A DNA stretch of 64,000 nt from contig NZ_FRCN01000017.1 of assembly GCF_900142925.1 (NCBI RefSeq), forward strand, positions 62,001-126,000. The letters are read 5' to 3'. Below the pieces are notes generated by a model, which worked only from the letters and a program-made list of their open reading frames with translations, was not told the DNA's origin and ran no database searches. Made by a program: the position numbers and the translations under genes. Origin of the DNA: Chitinophaga sp. CF418 (GTDB lineage: Bacteria > Bacteroidota > Bacteroidia > Chitinophagales > Chitinophagaceae). Positions within the stretch are counted from its first letter, which is position 1. Each line of letters begins with the position of its first letter. Shown here in pieces: positions 8,737 to 15,903 of this stretch.

Positions 8737-9750
8737 ATGCAAACTGTTTTCCCAACCCTTTATTCGACCCTCAGCCCTACTGCCTTAGCCTCTTATATTA
8801 CTCAGCAGTATACATTTGGACCCGTGGAGTGCCGGTTTATCGTACGTGGCGTAGGTGATACATATCTTGTTACATCTGCTGATAAGCAGTTCATTTTACG
8901 TATTTACAGGCCGTCCCATCGCACCCTGGGAAATATACAGGCGGAAGTGGAATTGCTGACGGCCCTGCATACTGCCGAAGTATCAGTATCTTATCCACTA
9001 GCGGATAAAGATGGCCACTATATCCAATCGCTGCCGGGAGCTGAAGGTACCCGCCATGCGGTGTTATTCAGTTATGCCGAAGGGCGTTCCCATAATATCC
9101 TGTCGGACATACAGCTACGCAATTTCGGGCAGGAAATGGCCCGTTTTCACAATATATCCTCTCAGATACAGCTGAGTGAGGACCGATGGACATTTGACCT
9201 GGAAACGACCTTATTCAGGCCCCTGGCTGCCGTAAAAGATTATTTCAGCGAAGATCCTGCCATCTATGAATGGTTATTGCAATCGGCAGATAAAGTGATG
9301 GCTTTTCTATCAGAGCTGGATACCTCCCGCTTTTCCTATGGCTATTGCCATTTTGATTTCCTGCCAAAGAACTTCCACTTTGACCCTCAGGATAATGTCA
9401 CCTTCTTTGACTTTGATTTCTTCGGAAAAGGCTGGCTGGCTTATGATTTAATGACTTTTCATCAGCAATTGCTAATAGATACGCACATGGGCCGCCTGAC
9501 AGCGGAACAGCGGGAAAAGACCTGGTCTCTTTTTATAGATGCTTACCGTACAGAGCGGGCGCTCAGCGAAGAAGAACTGGCGGCTATACCTTACCTGGCA
9601 TTGGGGTTCTGGGTGTTTTATATGGGTTTTCATGCTACACATGATCAGTTCTATCCTTTGATGCAATCGCATATGTTACAGGGCAGGTTTGCGGTAGTTC
9701 GCAAGTTGTTGGAACAGGCATGGAAGGACACAATTCCGGCTGACCGGTAA
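8737..9750 (+). CDS. APH/ChoK-type aminoglycoside-homoserine kinase family protein
   Basis: A 337-residue soluble cytoplasmic kinase of the aminoglycoside phosphotransferase fold. The N-lobe carries FILRIYRP (ATP-binding Lys replaced by the common Arg context). The catalytic loop is HFDFLPKNFHF, giving the HxDxxxxN signature near residue 205, and the metal-binding Asp sits in FFDFDFFGKGW. Family members phosphorylate small hydroxylated molecules such as homoserine, choline, hydroxylysine or aminoglycosides; nothing here identifies the substrate, and a resistance role should not be assumed. I prefer the ATG at 8737 over the GTG at 8719 because a promoter element lies between them. The gene is convergent with ychF, and a hairpin at 9925 lies between the two. 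Confidence 0.8.
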   Translation: MQTVFPTLYSTLSPTALASYITQQYTFGPVECRFIVRGVGDTYLVTSADKQFILRIYRPSHRTLGNIQAEVELLTALHTAEVSVSYPLADKDGHYIQSLPGAEGTRHAVLFSYAEGRSHNILSDIQLRNFGQEMARFHNISSQIQLSEDRWTFDLETTLFRPLAAVKDYFSEDPAIYEWLLQSADKVMAFLSELDTSRFSYGYCHFDFLPKNFHFDPQDNVTFFDFDFFGKGWLAYDLMTFHQQLLIDTHMGRLTAEQREKTWSLFIDAYRTERALSEEELAAIPYLALGFWVFYMGFHATHDQFYPLMQSHMLQGRFAVVRKLLEQAWKDTIPADR

Positions 9751-9792
9751 TATTGTCAGTATTTTCATGTGGATCAATTTTGACCTTGTTAC

Positions 9793-9836
9793 TATGCCTT
9801 TACCATGCCTTTGCCATGCCTTTACTATGCCTTTGA
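9793..9836. repeat. Four tandem 11-bp repeats (YATGCCTTTRC)
   Basis: Copies begin at 9793, 9804, 9815 and 9826 and differ only at the pyrimidine, the purine and the last base. They lie in the gap between the convergent kinase and ychF genes. The period is the same as that of the array at 7270-7302. Confidence 0.8.
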
Positions 9837-9924
9837 TATAGGGGGGTAATAGGCATAATTTGTGGGTTACGGACGCCATTATGACAGCTTTATGGGGGCC
9901 CTCGGTACCCCCTAAAATAGCGAC

Positions 9925-9946
9925 GTCCCGGGGCCATCCCCGGGAC
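9925..9946. terminator. GC-rich hairpin between convergent genes
   Basis: GTCCCGGGG and CCCCGGGAC form a perfect 9-bp stem around the loop CCAT. It sits between the kinase (stop 9750) and ychF (stop 9994). There is no uridine tract on either side, so it may stabilise mRNA ends or pause RNA polymerase rather than act as a classical terminator. Confidence 0.5.
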
Positions 9947-9993
9947 ATCTTAGATTTGTTGTACCCCTCAGTGGATTAAAACCCTGAGTATCT

Positions 9994-11097
9994 TTATACG
10001 TTGAAACGGAAGTGCATTACATCACCATCGCTCACGATATATTCTTTACCTTCTATACGTAAGCGGCCGTTATCGCGACAGGCGGTTTCGGAGCCATACT
10101 TAACGTAGTCATCATAGGCGATCACCTCTGCCTTGATGAAACCTTTCTCGAAATCGGTGTGGATCACGCTGGCTGCCTGTGGCGCTTTCCAGCCGGTGTG
10201 GATGGTCCACGCCCTTACTTCCTGCACACCTGCGGTGAAGTAGGTGATGAGGTTCAGGAGGCTGTATGCGGAACGGATCAGGCGGTTCAGGCCCGGTTCA
10301 GTCAGGTTGTATTCGGAAAGGAAGAGTTCTTTATCTGCCGGATCCTCCATTTCAGAGATCTGTGCTTCGATACTGTTGTTCATCACCACCACTGTTGCGT
10401 TTTCTGCCTTTACGGAAGCTGCAAGCTGCTCGGAGTATTTGTTGCCGGTCAGCATGGAAGCTTCGTCTACGTTAGCCACGTACAGTACTGGTTTTTCTGT
10501 CAGCAGGAACAGGTCGGCGATCGCGATGCGGTCTTCTTTGCTCAGTCCCAGCTCACGGATATTTTTACCCTTTTCCAGGTGCTCCTGGCATTGTTTCAGG
10601 ATTTCGAATTCTATTTTAGCCTTTGGATCGCCACCGGTTTTAGCCATTTTCTCGGTACGTGCGATCTTCTTCTCTACGCTTTCGAGGTCTTTCAGCTGTA
10701 ATTCTGTGTCAATGATCTCTTTATCGCTTACAGGGTTGATAGCGCCTTCTTCCCTTAGGATGTTATCGTCTTCGAAGCAGCGGATCACGTGTACGATGGC
10801 ATCCACTTCACGGATATTGGCGAGGAACTTGTTACCAAGACCTTCCCCTTTACTGGCCCCTTTTACAAGACCTGCTATATCTACAAATTCAATAGTGGTA
10901 GGGACTACGCGGTTGGGTTTCACCAGCTCTTCCAGCTTTGCCAGCCTTTCATCCGGTACGTCTACAAGGCCTACGTTAGGTTCAATTGTACAGAAACGGT
11001 AATTGCTGGCCTGTGCCTTTGCACTATTGCTTACCGCATTAAATAAAGTCGACTTTCCTACATTCGGCAATCCAACAATTCCTACTTGTAACGCCAT
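9994..11097 (-). CDS. ychF: Ribosome-binding ATPase YchF
   Basis: A 367-residue Obg-family P-loop NTPase that binds ribosomes and hydrolyses ATP rather than GTP. The P-loop GLPNVGKST lies at residues 8-16, the G3 region is VDIAGLVKGASKGEGLG, and the usual NKxD is NVDE (residues about 205), the change typical of YchF. A coiled-coil insertion follows around residues 130-200, and a C-terminal TGS domain ends in DGDVMHFRFNV. The length is normal for the family. It is transcribed alone, convergent with the kinase gene and divergent from the SpmAB-like gene. Confidence 0.97.
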   Translation of the reverse strand: MALQVGIVGLPNVGKSTLFNAVSNSAKAQASNYRFCTIEPNVGLVDVPDERLAKLEELVKPNRVVPTTIEFVDIAGLVKGASKGEGLGNKFLANIREVDAIVHVIRCFEDDNILREEGAINPVSDKEIIDTELQLKDLESVEKKIARTEKMAKTGGDPKAKIEFEILKQCQEHLEKGKNIRELGLSKEDRIAIADLFLLTEKPVLYVANVDEASMLTGNKYSEQLAASVKAENATVVVMNNSIEAQISEMEDPADKELFLSEYNLTEPGLNRLIRSAYSLLNLITYFTAGVQEVRAWTIHTGWKAPQAASVIHTDFEKGFIKAEVIAYDDYVKYGSETACRDNGRLRIEGKEYIVSDGDVMHFRFNV

Positions 11098-11210
11098 TTT
11101 TCAAAAAATTTGCGCGAAGATAATGCTTTTTTAGCTATCAATATCAAGTCCCCGGGAGGAGTCATCTGGTATAACACAGATTTATGCTTTTAATATTAAA
11201 TTTTTGCCAT

Positions 11211-11218
11211 TAGATTTG
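11211..11218 (+). promoter_or_regulatory. -7 element TAGATTTG upstream of the SpmAB-like gene
   Basis: Matches TAnnTTTG, 22 bases before the ATG at 11241. No clear TTTG stands 19-21 bases upstream. Confidence 0.5.
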
Positions 11219-11240
11219 GCATTCAATCATTTCACACCAT

Positions 11241-12473
11241 ATGGCATTAAACTACGTCTGGCTGGCTTTCTTCCTGATCTCTTTTGTTGTGGCCGTTTGC
11301 CGGCTGATCTTCCTTCAGGATACGGCCGTGTTCTCTACCGTTATGAATGGCATGTTCGAGAGCGCCAAAACGGGGGCCGAGATCTCGCTGGGCCTGGCAG
11401 GCATTATGACCTTCTGGCTGGGGATCATGAAAGTAGGGGAAAAAGGTGGAATGATCGGCATCCTGGCCAGGGCGGTAGACCCTTTCTTTTCGAAGCTCTT
11501 CCCCGGGATACCTAAAAAACACCCTGCCATGGGGTCTATCCTCATGAACTTCAGCGCCAATGCTTTAGGGCTCGACAACGCCGCTACTCCTGTAGGGTTA
11601 AAGGCGATGAAACAGTTACAGGAGCTGAACCCTGAACCGGATACTGCTACCAATGCCCAGATCATGTTCCTGGTATTGAACACGGCTGGCATCACCCTGA
11701 TACCTACCTCAGTAATAGCCCTGCGTATCGCCGCAGGTTCTCATAATGCTGCCGAGATATTCATTCCGACGCTGATAGGTACTATTATCTCTTTTGTGTC
11801 CGGGCTGATCTCTGTGGCCATATACCAGCGTATTAACCTGTTGAAGGCCCCTATCCTGCTGACCTTCGCCGTTTTCGGACTGGCACTGCTGGGGCTTTAT
11901 TATGTGATGCCCTACCTTACGACTGAACAGCTGGCACAATACACAGCCTTCATCGGTGGCTTCACCATTTTTGCCATTATTGTAGGTTTTCTTGCATTAG
12001 GCGTTGTTAAAAAGATCAATGTATACGATGTGTTCATAGAGGGAGCGAAAGAAGGCTTCCAGGTATCTGTTACCATTATTCCCTACCTGGTGACCATGCT
12101 CGTGGCTATCAGTACTTTCCGGAACACCGGCTGTATGGACTATGTGCTGGATGGTATTGCCAGCCTGTTTGCGGCGATGGGAATGAACACGGATTTTGTA
12201 CCCGCGCTCCCTGTAGGCTTAATGAAACCGCTCAGTGGAGGCGCTGCCCGTGCTCTCATGGTGGACATTCTGAAAACACACGGACCGGATTCTTTCGCCG
12301 GACGTCTGGCCAGTATTATACAGGGATCAACCGAGACAACGTTCTATGTACTGGCGGTATATTTCGGTTCTGTGAACATCAAAAAGACCAAATATGCGCT
12401 GACATGTGGTCTGATTGCTGATGTGGTAGGACTGGTCGCTGCTATTGTTATAGGATACATTTTCTTTCATTAA
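11241..12473 (+). CDS. SpmA-SpmB fused nucleoside-recognition (Gate) domain membrane protein
   Basis: A 410-residue polytopic inner-membrane protein with two Gate/nucleoside-recognition domains, about residues 40-165 and 250-380. The first half (GLDNAATPVGLKAMKQLQ, MFLVLNTAGITLIP) matches spore maturation protein A, and the second (GGAARALMVDILKTHGPDS, GSTETTFYVLAVYFG) matches SpmB. Firmicutes carry these as separate genes needed for spore core dehydration; non-sporulating Bacteroidetes often have them as one protein of unknown role, possibly a transporter. The following YeiH-like gene starts 92 bases later on the same strand, so the two may be co-transcribed. Confidence 0.85.
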   Translation: MALNYVWLAFFLISFVVAVCRLIFLQDTAVFSTVMNGMFESAKTGAEISLGLAGIMTFWLGIMKVGEKGGMIGILARAVDPFFSKLFPGIPKKHPAMGSILMNFSANALGLDNAATPVGLKAMKQLQELNPEPDTATNAQIMFLVLNTAGITLIPTSVIALRIAAGSHNAAEIFIPTLIGTIISFVSGLISVAIYQRINLLKAPILLTFAVFGLALLGLYYVMPYLTTEQLAQYTAFIGGFTIFAIIVGFLALGVVKKINVYDVFIEGAKEGFQVSVTIIPYLVTMLVAISTFRNTGCMDYVLDGIASLFAAMGMNTDFVPALPVGLMKPLSGGAARALMVDILKTHGPDSFAGRLASIIQGSTETTFYVLAVYFGSVNIKKTKYALTCGLIADVVGLVAAIVIGYIFFH

Positions 12474-12565
12474 ATAAATTCTTTCACTAACTTGGGGGCC
12501 ACCACCACCAATAAGTCCGCTTCCACCACGAGGTACTCTTAAACATTTAATGCCACTTAACTATC

Positions 12566-13810
12566 ATGCCTAAGAAAACGCTGCACGAAGACTGGATTGC
12601 TGTTATTATTGCTTTTTTAACGATAGGCCTGGTGCTTTTAGGTCTCAAGCCCGTATTCCCGAAGATCGCCGTCTGGAGCGACGCATCCGTTGTGACGGCA
12701 CAGTTTGGAGGAGTGGCTGTCTGGCAACAAACGGGACTCTTATTTCTCTGGGTTTTGGGCAGCCTCCTGCTGGCGAAGGCTTTTACCGGAAAAGTAGAAT
12801 TCGCGAAACTGCTGGTGTCTCTGTTGTTTATCGTTTTTATCACCCTGCTGGCGCAGTTCATTGCCAGTTATAAGACACTGAAGGATTTTGGTATAGAGGT
12901 CGTGTTATTCAGCCTGATACTGGGGCTGCTGATCAGCAACCTGGTGGGCATACCGGCTATACTGAGGCCAGCCATACAAACGGAGCTGTATATCAAGATC
13001 GGCCTGGTACTGCTGGGCGCCAACGTACTTTTCCAGGACATTCTGAAAGCGGGCGGACTCGGTATACTGCAATCCGTAGCGGTGGTGTTCACCGTATGGT
13101 ATTTCAGTTTCTGGGTATGCCGCAAGTTCAAGCTGGATGATGAATTCCGTATGATGATCTCCAGTGCGGTATCCATCTGCGGGGTATCTGCCGCTATTGC
13201 GACTGCGGGCGCCATTGAAGGTGATAATAAGAAATTGTCCCATGTCATCTCCCTGGTCCTTATCGTGGCTATTCCGATGATGCTGTTCATGCCATATATC
13301 GCTACCTGGGCGCATATGTCGCCCGCTGTAGCCGGCGCCTGGCTGGGAGGAACGATCGATACCTCCGGTGCTGTGGTGGCAGCCGGTAGCATGCTGGGAG
13401 AAGAAGCCCTGAAATATGCTACCCTGGTTAAATTCTCACAGAATGTGCTGCTTGGACTGGCTGCTTTCTTTATTTCTGTTTACTGGTCATATACCCGCAA
13501 GGAAGCCGGTTATGAAAAGCCAACCCTGCGTACTATCTGGGAACGTTTTCCCAAGTTTGTACTGGGTTTCGTACTGGCGTCCCTTCTATTTTCCTTTGCA
13601 TTGTCTCCTGCTACGGTAGCTGGCGCTAAAGGTCCTTTAAAAGAATTGCAAACATATTGGTTCGCTATTGCGTTTACCTGTATAGGACTGGAGACTAAAT
13701 TCACTGATATCTTTAAAATAGAGAATGGCCGTCCTGCAATGGCATTTATCATTGCACAGCTCTTCAATATCATATTTACGCTGGTGATAGCTTACCTTGT
13801 GTTCGGTTGA
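12566..13810 (+). CDS. YeiH-family putative sulfate exporter (UPF0324)
   Basis: A 414-residue inner-membrane protein with about ten to eleven hydrophobic segments. The conserved core GLVLLGANVLFQDI, the SICGVSAAIATAGAI helix and GGTIDTSGAVVAAG (about residues 255-270) are characteristic of the YeiH/UPF0324 family, annotated as putative sulfate exporters on weak experimental grounds. The N-terminal 90 residues carry an extra helical pair before the usual family start. It follows the SpmAB-like gene closely and ends just before a large hairpin. Confidence 0.85.
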   Translation: MPKKTLHEDWIAVIIAFLTIGLVLLGLKPVFPKIAVWSDASVVTAQFGGVAVWQQTGLLFLWVLGSLLLAKAFTGKVEFAKLLVSLLFIVFITLLAQFIASYKTLKDFGIEVVLFSLILGLLISNLVGIPAILRPAIQTELYIKIGLVLLGANVLFQDILKAGGLGILQSVAVVFTVWYFSFWVCRKFKLDDEFRMMISSAVSICGVSAAIATAGAIEGDNKKLSHVISLVLIVAIPMMLFMPYIATWAHMSPAVAGAWLGGTIDTSGAVVAAGSMLGEEALKYATLVKFSQNVLLGLAAFFISVYWSYTRKEAGYEKPTLRTIWERFPKFVLGFVLASLLFSFALSPATVAGAKGPLKELQTYWFAIAFTCIGLETKFTDIFKIENGRPAMAFIIAQLFNIIFTLVIAYLVFG

Positions 13811-13829
13811 TAATTTAAAAGGAGATCTT

Positions 13830-13867
13830 CCACAGACCGCAGGTGAACGATTCACAACGGTCTGTGG
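13830..13867. other. Nested inverted repeat (10-bp outer and 5-bp inner stem)
   Basis: CCACAGACCG (13830-13839) pairs perfectly with CGGTCTGTGG (13858-13867). Inside, GTGAA and TTCAC pair around CGA. The structure starts 19 bases after the YeiH stop and touches the ATG at 13868. No U-tract follows. It could be an mRNA-end structure, an operator, or a block on initiation at the 13868 codon. Confidence 0.7.
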
Positions 13868-13891
13868 ATGGTCTACTGCCGAATTATTGAC

Positions 13892-15154
13892 ATGCTACGC
13901 CCCAATACACACGAGAGAATATTATTGGTCGCCGGTATAAGCGGTTACCTACTGCTGCTGCTCATCACCATACTGCATTGGCAGGCACCTCTGTTTGATG
14001 AACCGTACTTTATTTCTAATGTTTATCGCCTGCAACAATACGGCCTATCCCGTACTTTCCTGTTAAACATAGACAATCAGGCCCCGGGGCCATTATATCA
14101 GCTTGTGCATTATGCGCTGGCGCCTGTTACGCATTTACAGACACCGGGTATCCGGCTGGTGAATACATTTATGCTGCTGTTTATCATTCTGCTGCTGACA
14201 GCCATTATACGGAAGATGCAGCGGCGGGTAAAGAGAAGCGTGTGGTTGCCTGCGTTACATATCATGGCGGTGCCAATGGTGTGGCAGGTATCGGGGATGG
14301 CATTGACAGAAATACCATCGATGCTCTTTGCCACACTATCTATCTGGCTCTTACAGCTGGCGCTGGAATATACCCGAAAACCCTGGGCGCTGGGCATATT
14401 CCTCTCCCTGCTGGCGGGAGGGTGCCTGGGACTGGCGATACTGGGCCGTTCTACTTTCCTGGTACTTGTTCCCGCCGCTTTGCTATTACTACTGCAATCG
14501 GCGGGGGAATGGAAGCGTTGGGTACTTGTTAGTATATACATGGGCGTGGCACTGCTTTGCTGCGTACCGGTATTTGTGATCTGGGGAGGATTGATGCCGC
14601 CAAAGCAGGCTATCATCAGCACCGGAAGCATGGAGCCATGGCATGGGATACTTGCTTTTGCCTATGGGGCCCTGATCGTACTGATCGTTGCGCCGGGCTG
14701 GTTTATCTATAGGCGTTTGACACTGCCGGTGTTGGCAGCGTTGTATATCATCCTGCTGCCTGTTAACTATTACTGGCTGCACTTGCAATACGCTCCATTG
14801 AATGAGGCCATGAAAAAGATCTTTCCGGCAGCTGTAATGCAGATATATCCCTATCTCATCTCTCCTATGCTGATGACCATCGCGCTGTACTTCCTGTACA
14901 GTACCTTCCTGCAGTGGATGGAGCGTCGTACAGAGCCTTTTTTCCTCTTCATATTACTGGCCACGCTGCTGATGCTGGCTACCAGTTTCAGGATAACCCA
15001 TCTTTTCAGCTCCAGGTATGTAGCGCAGGCTGCGCCATTGTTCATCATACTGCTGGCGCCTTATATCCGCGCCAGTAAACAACAGTGCATCAGGTTTGCT
15101 GCCGGAATGATCATTGGGCTGTTATCGCTGGAAACCTATTTCCTTTTCAGATAA
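13892..15154 (+). CDS. GT-C-like polytopic membrane protein (putative glycosyltransferase)
   Basis: A membrane protein of 420 residues with about eleven hydrophobic segments. After the first segment comes WQAPLFDEPYF, an acidic pair in the first outer loop as in GT-C enzymes such as ArnT and PMT, which transfer sugars from polyprenyl-phosphate donors on the outer face of the membrane. No further conserved signature is visible, so the assignment rests on topology and this acidic motif. I prefer the ATG at 13892 (MLRPN) to that at 13868, which abuts the hairpin. It is convergent with the thiamine-binding protein, with only seven bases between their stops. Confidence 0.55.
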   Translation: MLRPNTHERILLVAGISGYLLLLLITILHWQAPLFDEPYFISNVYRLQQYGLSRTFLLNIDNQAPGPLYQLVHYALAPVTHLQTPGIRLVNTFMLLFIILLLTAIIRKMQRRVKRSVWLPALHIMAVPMVWQVSGMALTEIPSMLFATLSIWLLQLALEYTRKPWALGIFLSLLAGGCLGLAILGRSTFLVLVPAALLLLLQSAGEWKRWVLVSIYMGVALLCCVPVFVIWGGLMPPKQAIISTGSMEPWHGILAFAYGALIVLIVAPGWFIYRRLTLPVLAALYIILLPVNYYWLHLQYAPLNEAMKKIFPAAVMQIYPYLISPMLMTIALYFLYSTFLQWMERRTEPFFLFILLATLLMLATSFRITHLFSSRYVAQAAPLFIILLAPYIRASKQQCIRFAAGMIIGLLSLETYFLFR

Positions 15155-15161
15155 ATATGGC

Positions 15162-15455
15162 TTAGTCGTACTTGCCGGTCTTATCTTCAATGCTGACGTC
15201 TGCATCCTTTTTGATCTGCATCTTTACGTATACCAGCAGCTGTGAGGCGCCGGCTTTGAAGCAGACATCCTGTGCCTTACGAACTACATCCATACATTCG
15301 TCATAAGTACCTTCTATTACCGTTTCGAAAGGACATACCCTGTATTTCAGGCCGGAAGCCTGTATCACGGCGATAGCCTCGTCTACCACGGCGTATACCT
15401 GGTCGCTGGGTACGGAAGGAAGGATCTGTAATGCTAAATTGATCTTGTGTGCCAT
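15162..15455 (-). CDS. MTH1187/YkoF-family thiamine-binding protein
   Basis: A 97-residue ferredoxin-like protein of the UPF0045/DUF77 family. Signature stretches are NLALQILPSVP near the N-terminus, FETVIEGTYDECM in the centre and an alternating strand QLLVYVKMQIKKDAD at the end. Family members bind thiamine or related hydroxymethylpyrimidines as small oligomers in the cytoplasm. No thiamine biosynthesis genes or TPP riboswitch are seen nearby. The length is normal for the family. Confidence 0.85.
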   Translation of the reverse strand: MAHKINLALQILPSVPSDQVYAVVDEAIAVIQASGLKYRVCPFETVIEGTYDECMDVVRKAQDVCFKAGASQLLVYVKMQIKKDADVSIEDKTGKYD

Positions 15456-15555
15456 ATTGATTTCAGGTAATTACTCACCCGTTTTAAGGTTATAGTATTA
15501 AAAGAAAGGTAAATCTATTTGGTTTGCCTTTTTGATTTTAAAAACTTTAGTAAAT

Positions 15556-15584
15556 AAAAACCTTACCAGTTGCCTGATAAGGTT
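15556..15584 (-). terminator. Rho-independent terminator of the small coiled-coil gene
   Basis: On the minus strand AACCTTA and TAAGGTT (15584-15578 and 15565-15559) pair, extended by CAG/CTG past one mismatch around TTGC, and a T run follows (TTTTTATTT). It lies 47 bases after the stop of the 63-residue gene. Confidence 0.65.
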
Positions 15585-15630
15585 CAAATTATTTAGGGGT
15601 ACAGTAGACAATCTTTTAAGGATAATTTAC

Positions 15631-15822
15631 TTAATGGACATTTACACCTGCTAATTTAGCCATTACATCCAGATTTGCATTGTAGTGTGTCCAACGTTCA
15701 ATTTTTTTCAATTCTCCATTTATACTTACTAATTCTGCTTCAACGCCATTTAATCTAGCGTTCATATCGCTTTTTAAGGATTGAATAGCAGCCATTATAA
15801 CCTCAAATTGATTTTCAGACAT
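15631..15822 (-). CDS. Small coiled-coil protein of unknown function
   Basis: A 63-residue protein that I do not recognise. Residues about 5-45 show a heptad-like pattern (FEVIMAAIQSLKSDMNARL, then VEAELVSINGELKKIERW), suggesting a short coiled coil or helical hairpin, with a short tail. There is no signal peptide or membrane segment. The region is more AT-rich than its neighbours. A rho-independent terminator at 15556-15584 in the right orientation supports its being a real transcribed gene. It is flanked by the thiamine-binding protein and the GNAT-nitrilase gene on the same strand. Confidence 0.6.
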   Translation of the reverse strand: MSENQFEVIMAAIQSLKSDMNARLNGVEAELVSINGELKKIERWTHYNANLDVMAKLAGVNVH

Positions 15823-15903
15823 TCATTACAATTTTAGATTTAAATATTACAGTATAGTGCTAAATTAAGTATTAATCAATTGGTGGACAATTTTTAGCCA
15901 TTT

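Noticed and set aside
8737..9750. Aminoglycoside resistance gene
   Set aside because: The kinase fold is right, but the family covers many metabolic kinases, and there is no mobile element or resistance context.
10244..11002. Open plus-strand frame of 252 codons across ychF
   Set aside because: Antisense to ychF; a Ser-rich, low-complexity translation without any recognisable motif.
11241..12473. Evidence of sporulation because of SpmA/SpmB similarity
   Set aside because: The fused form is common in non-sporulating Bacteroidetes and no other sporulation gene is present.
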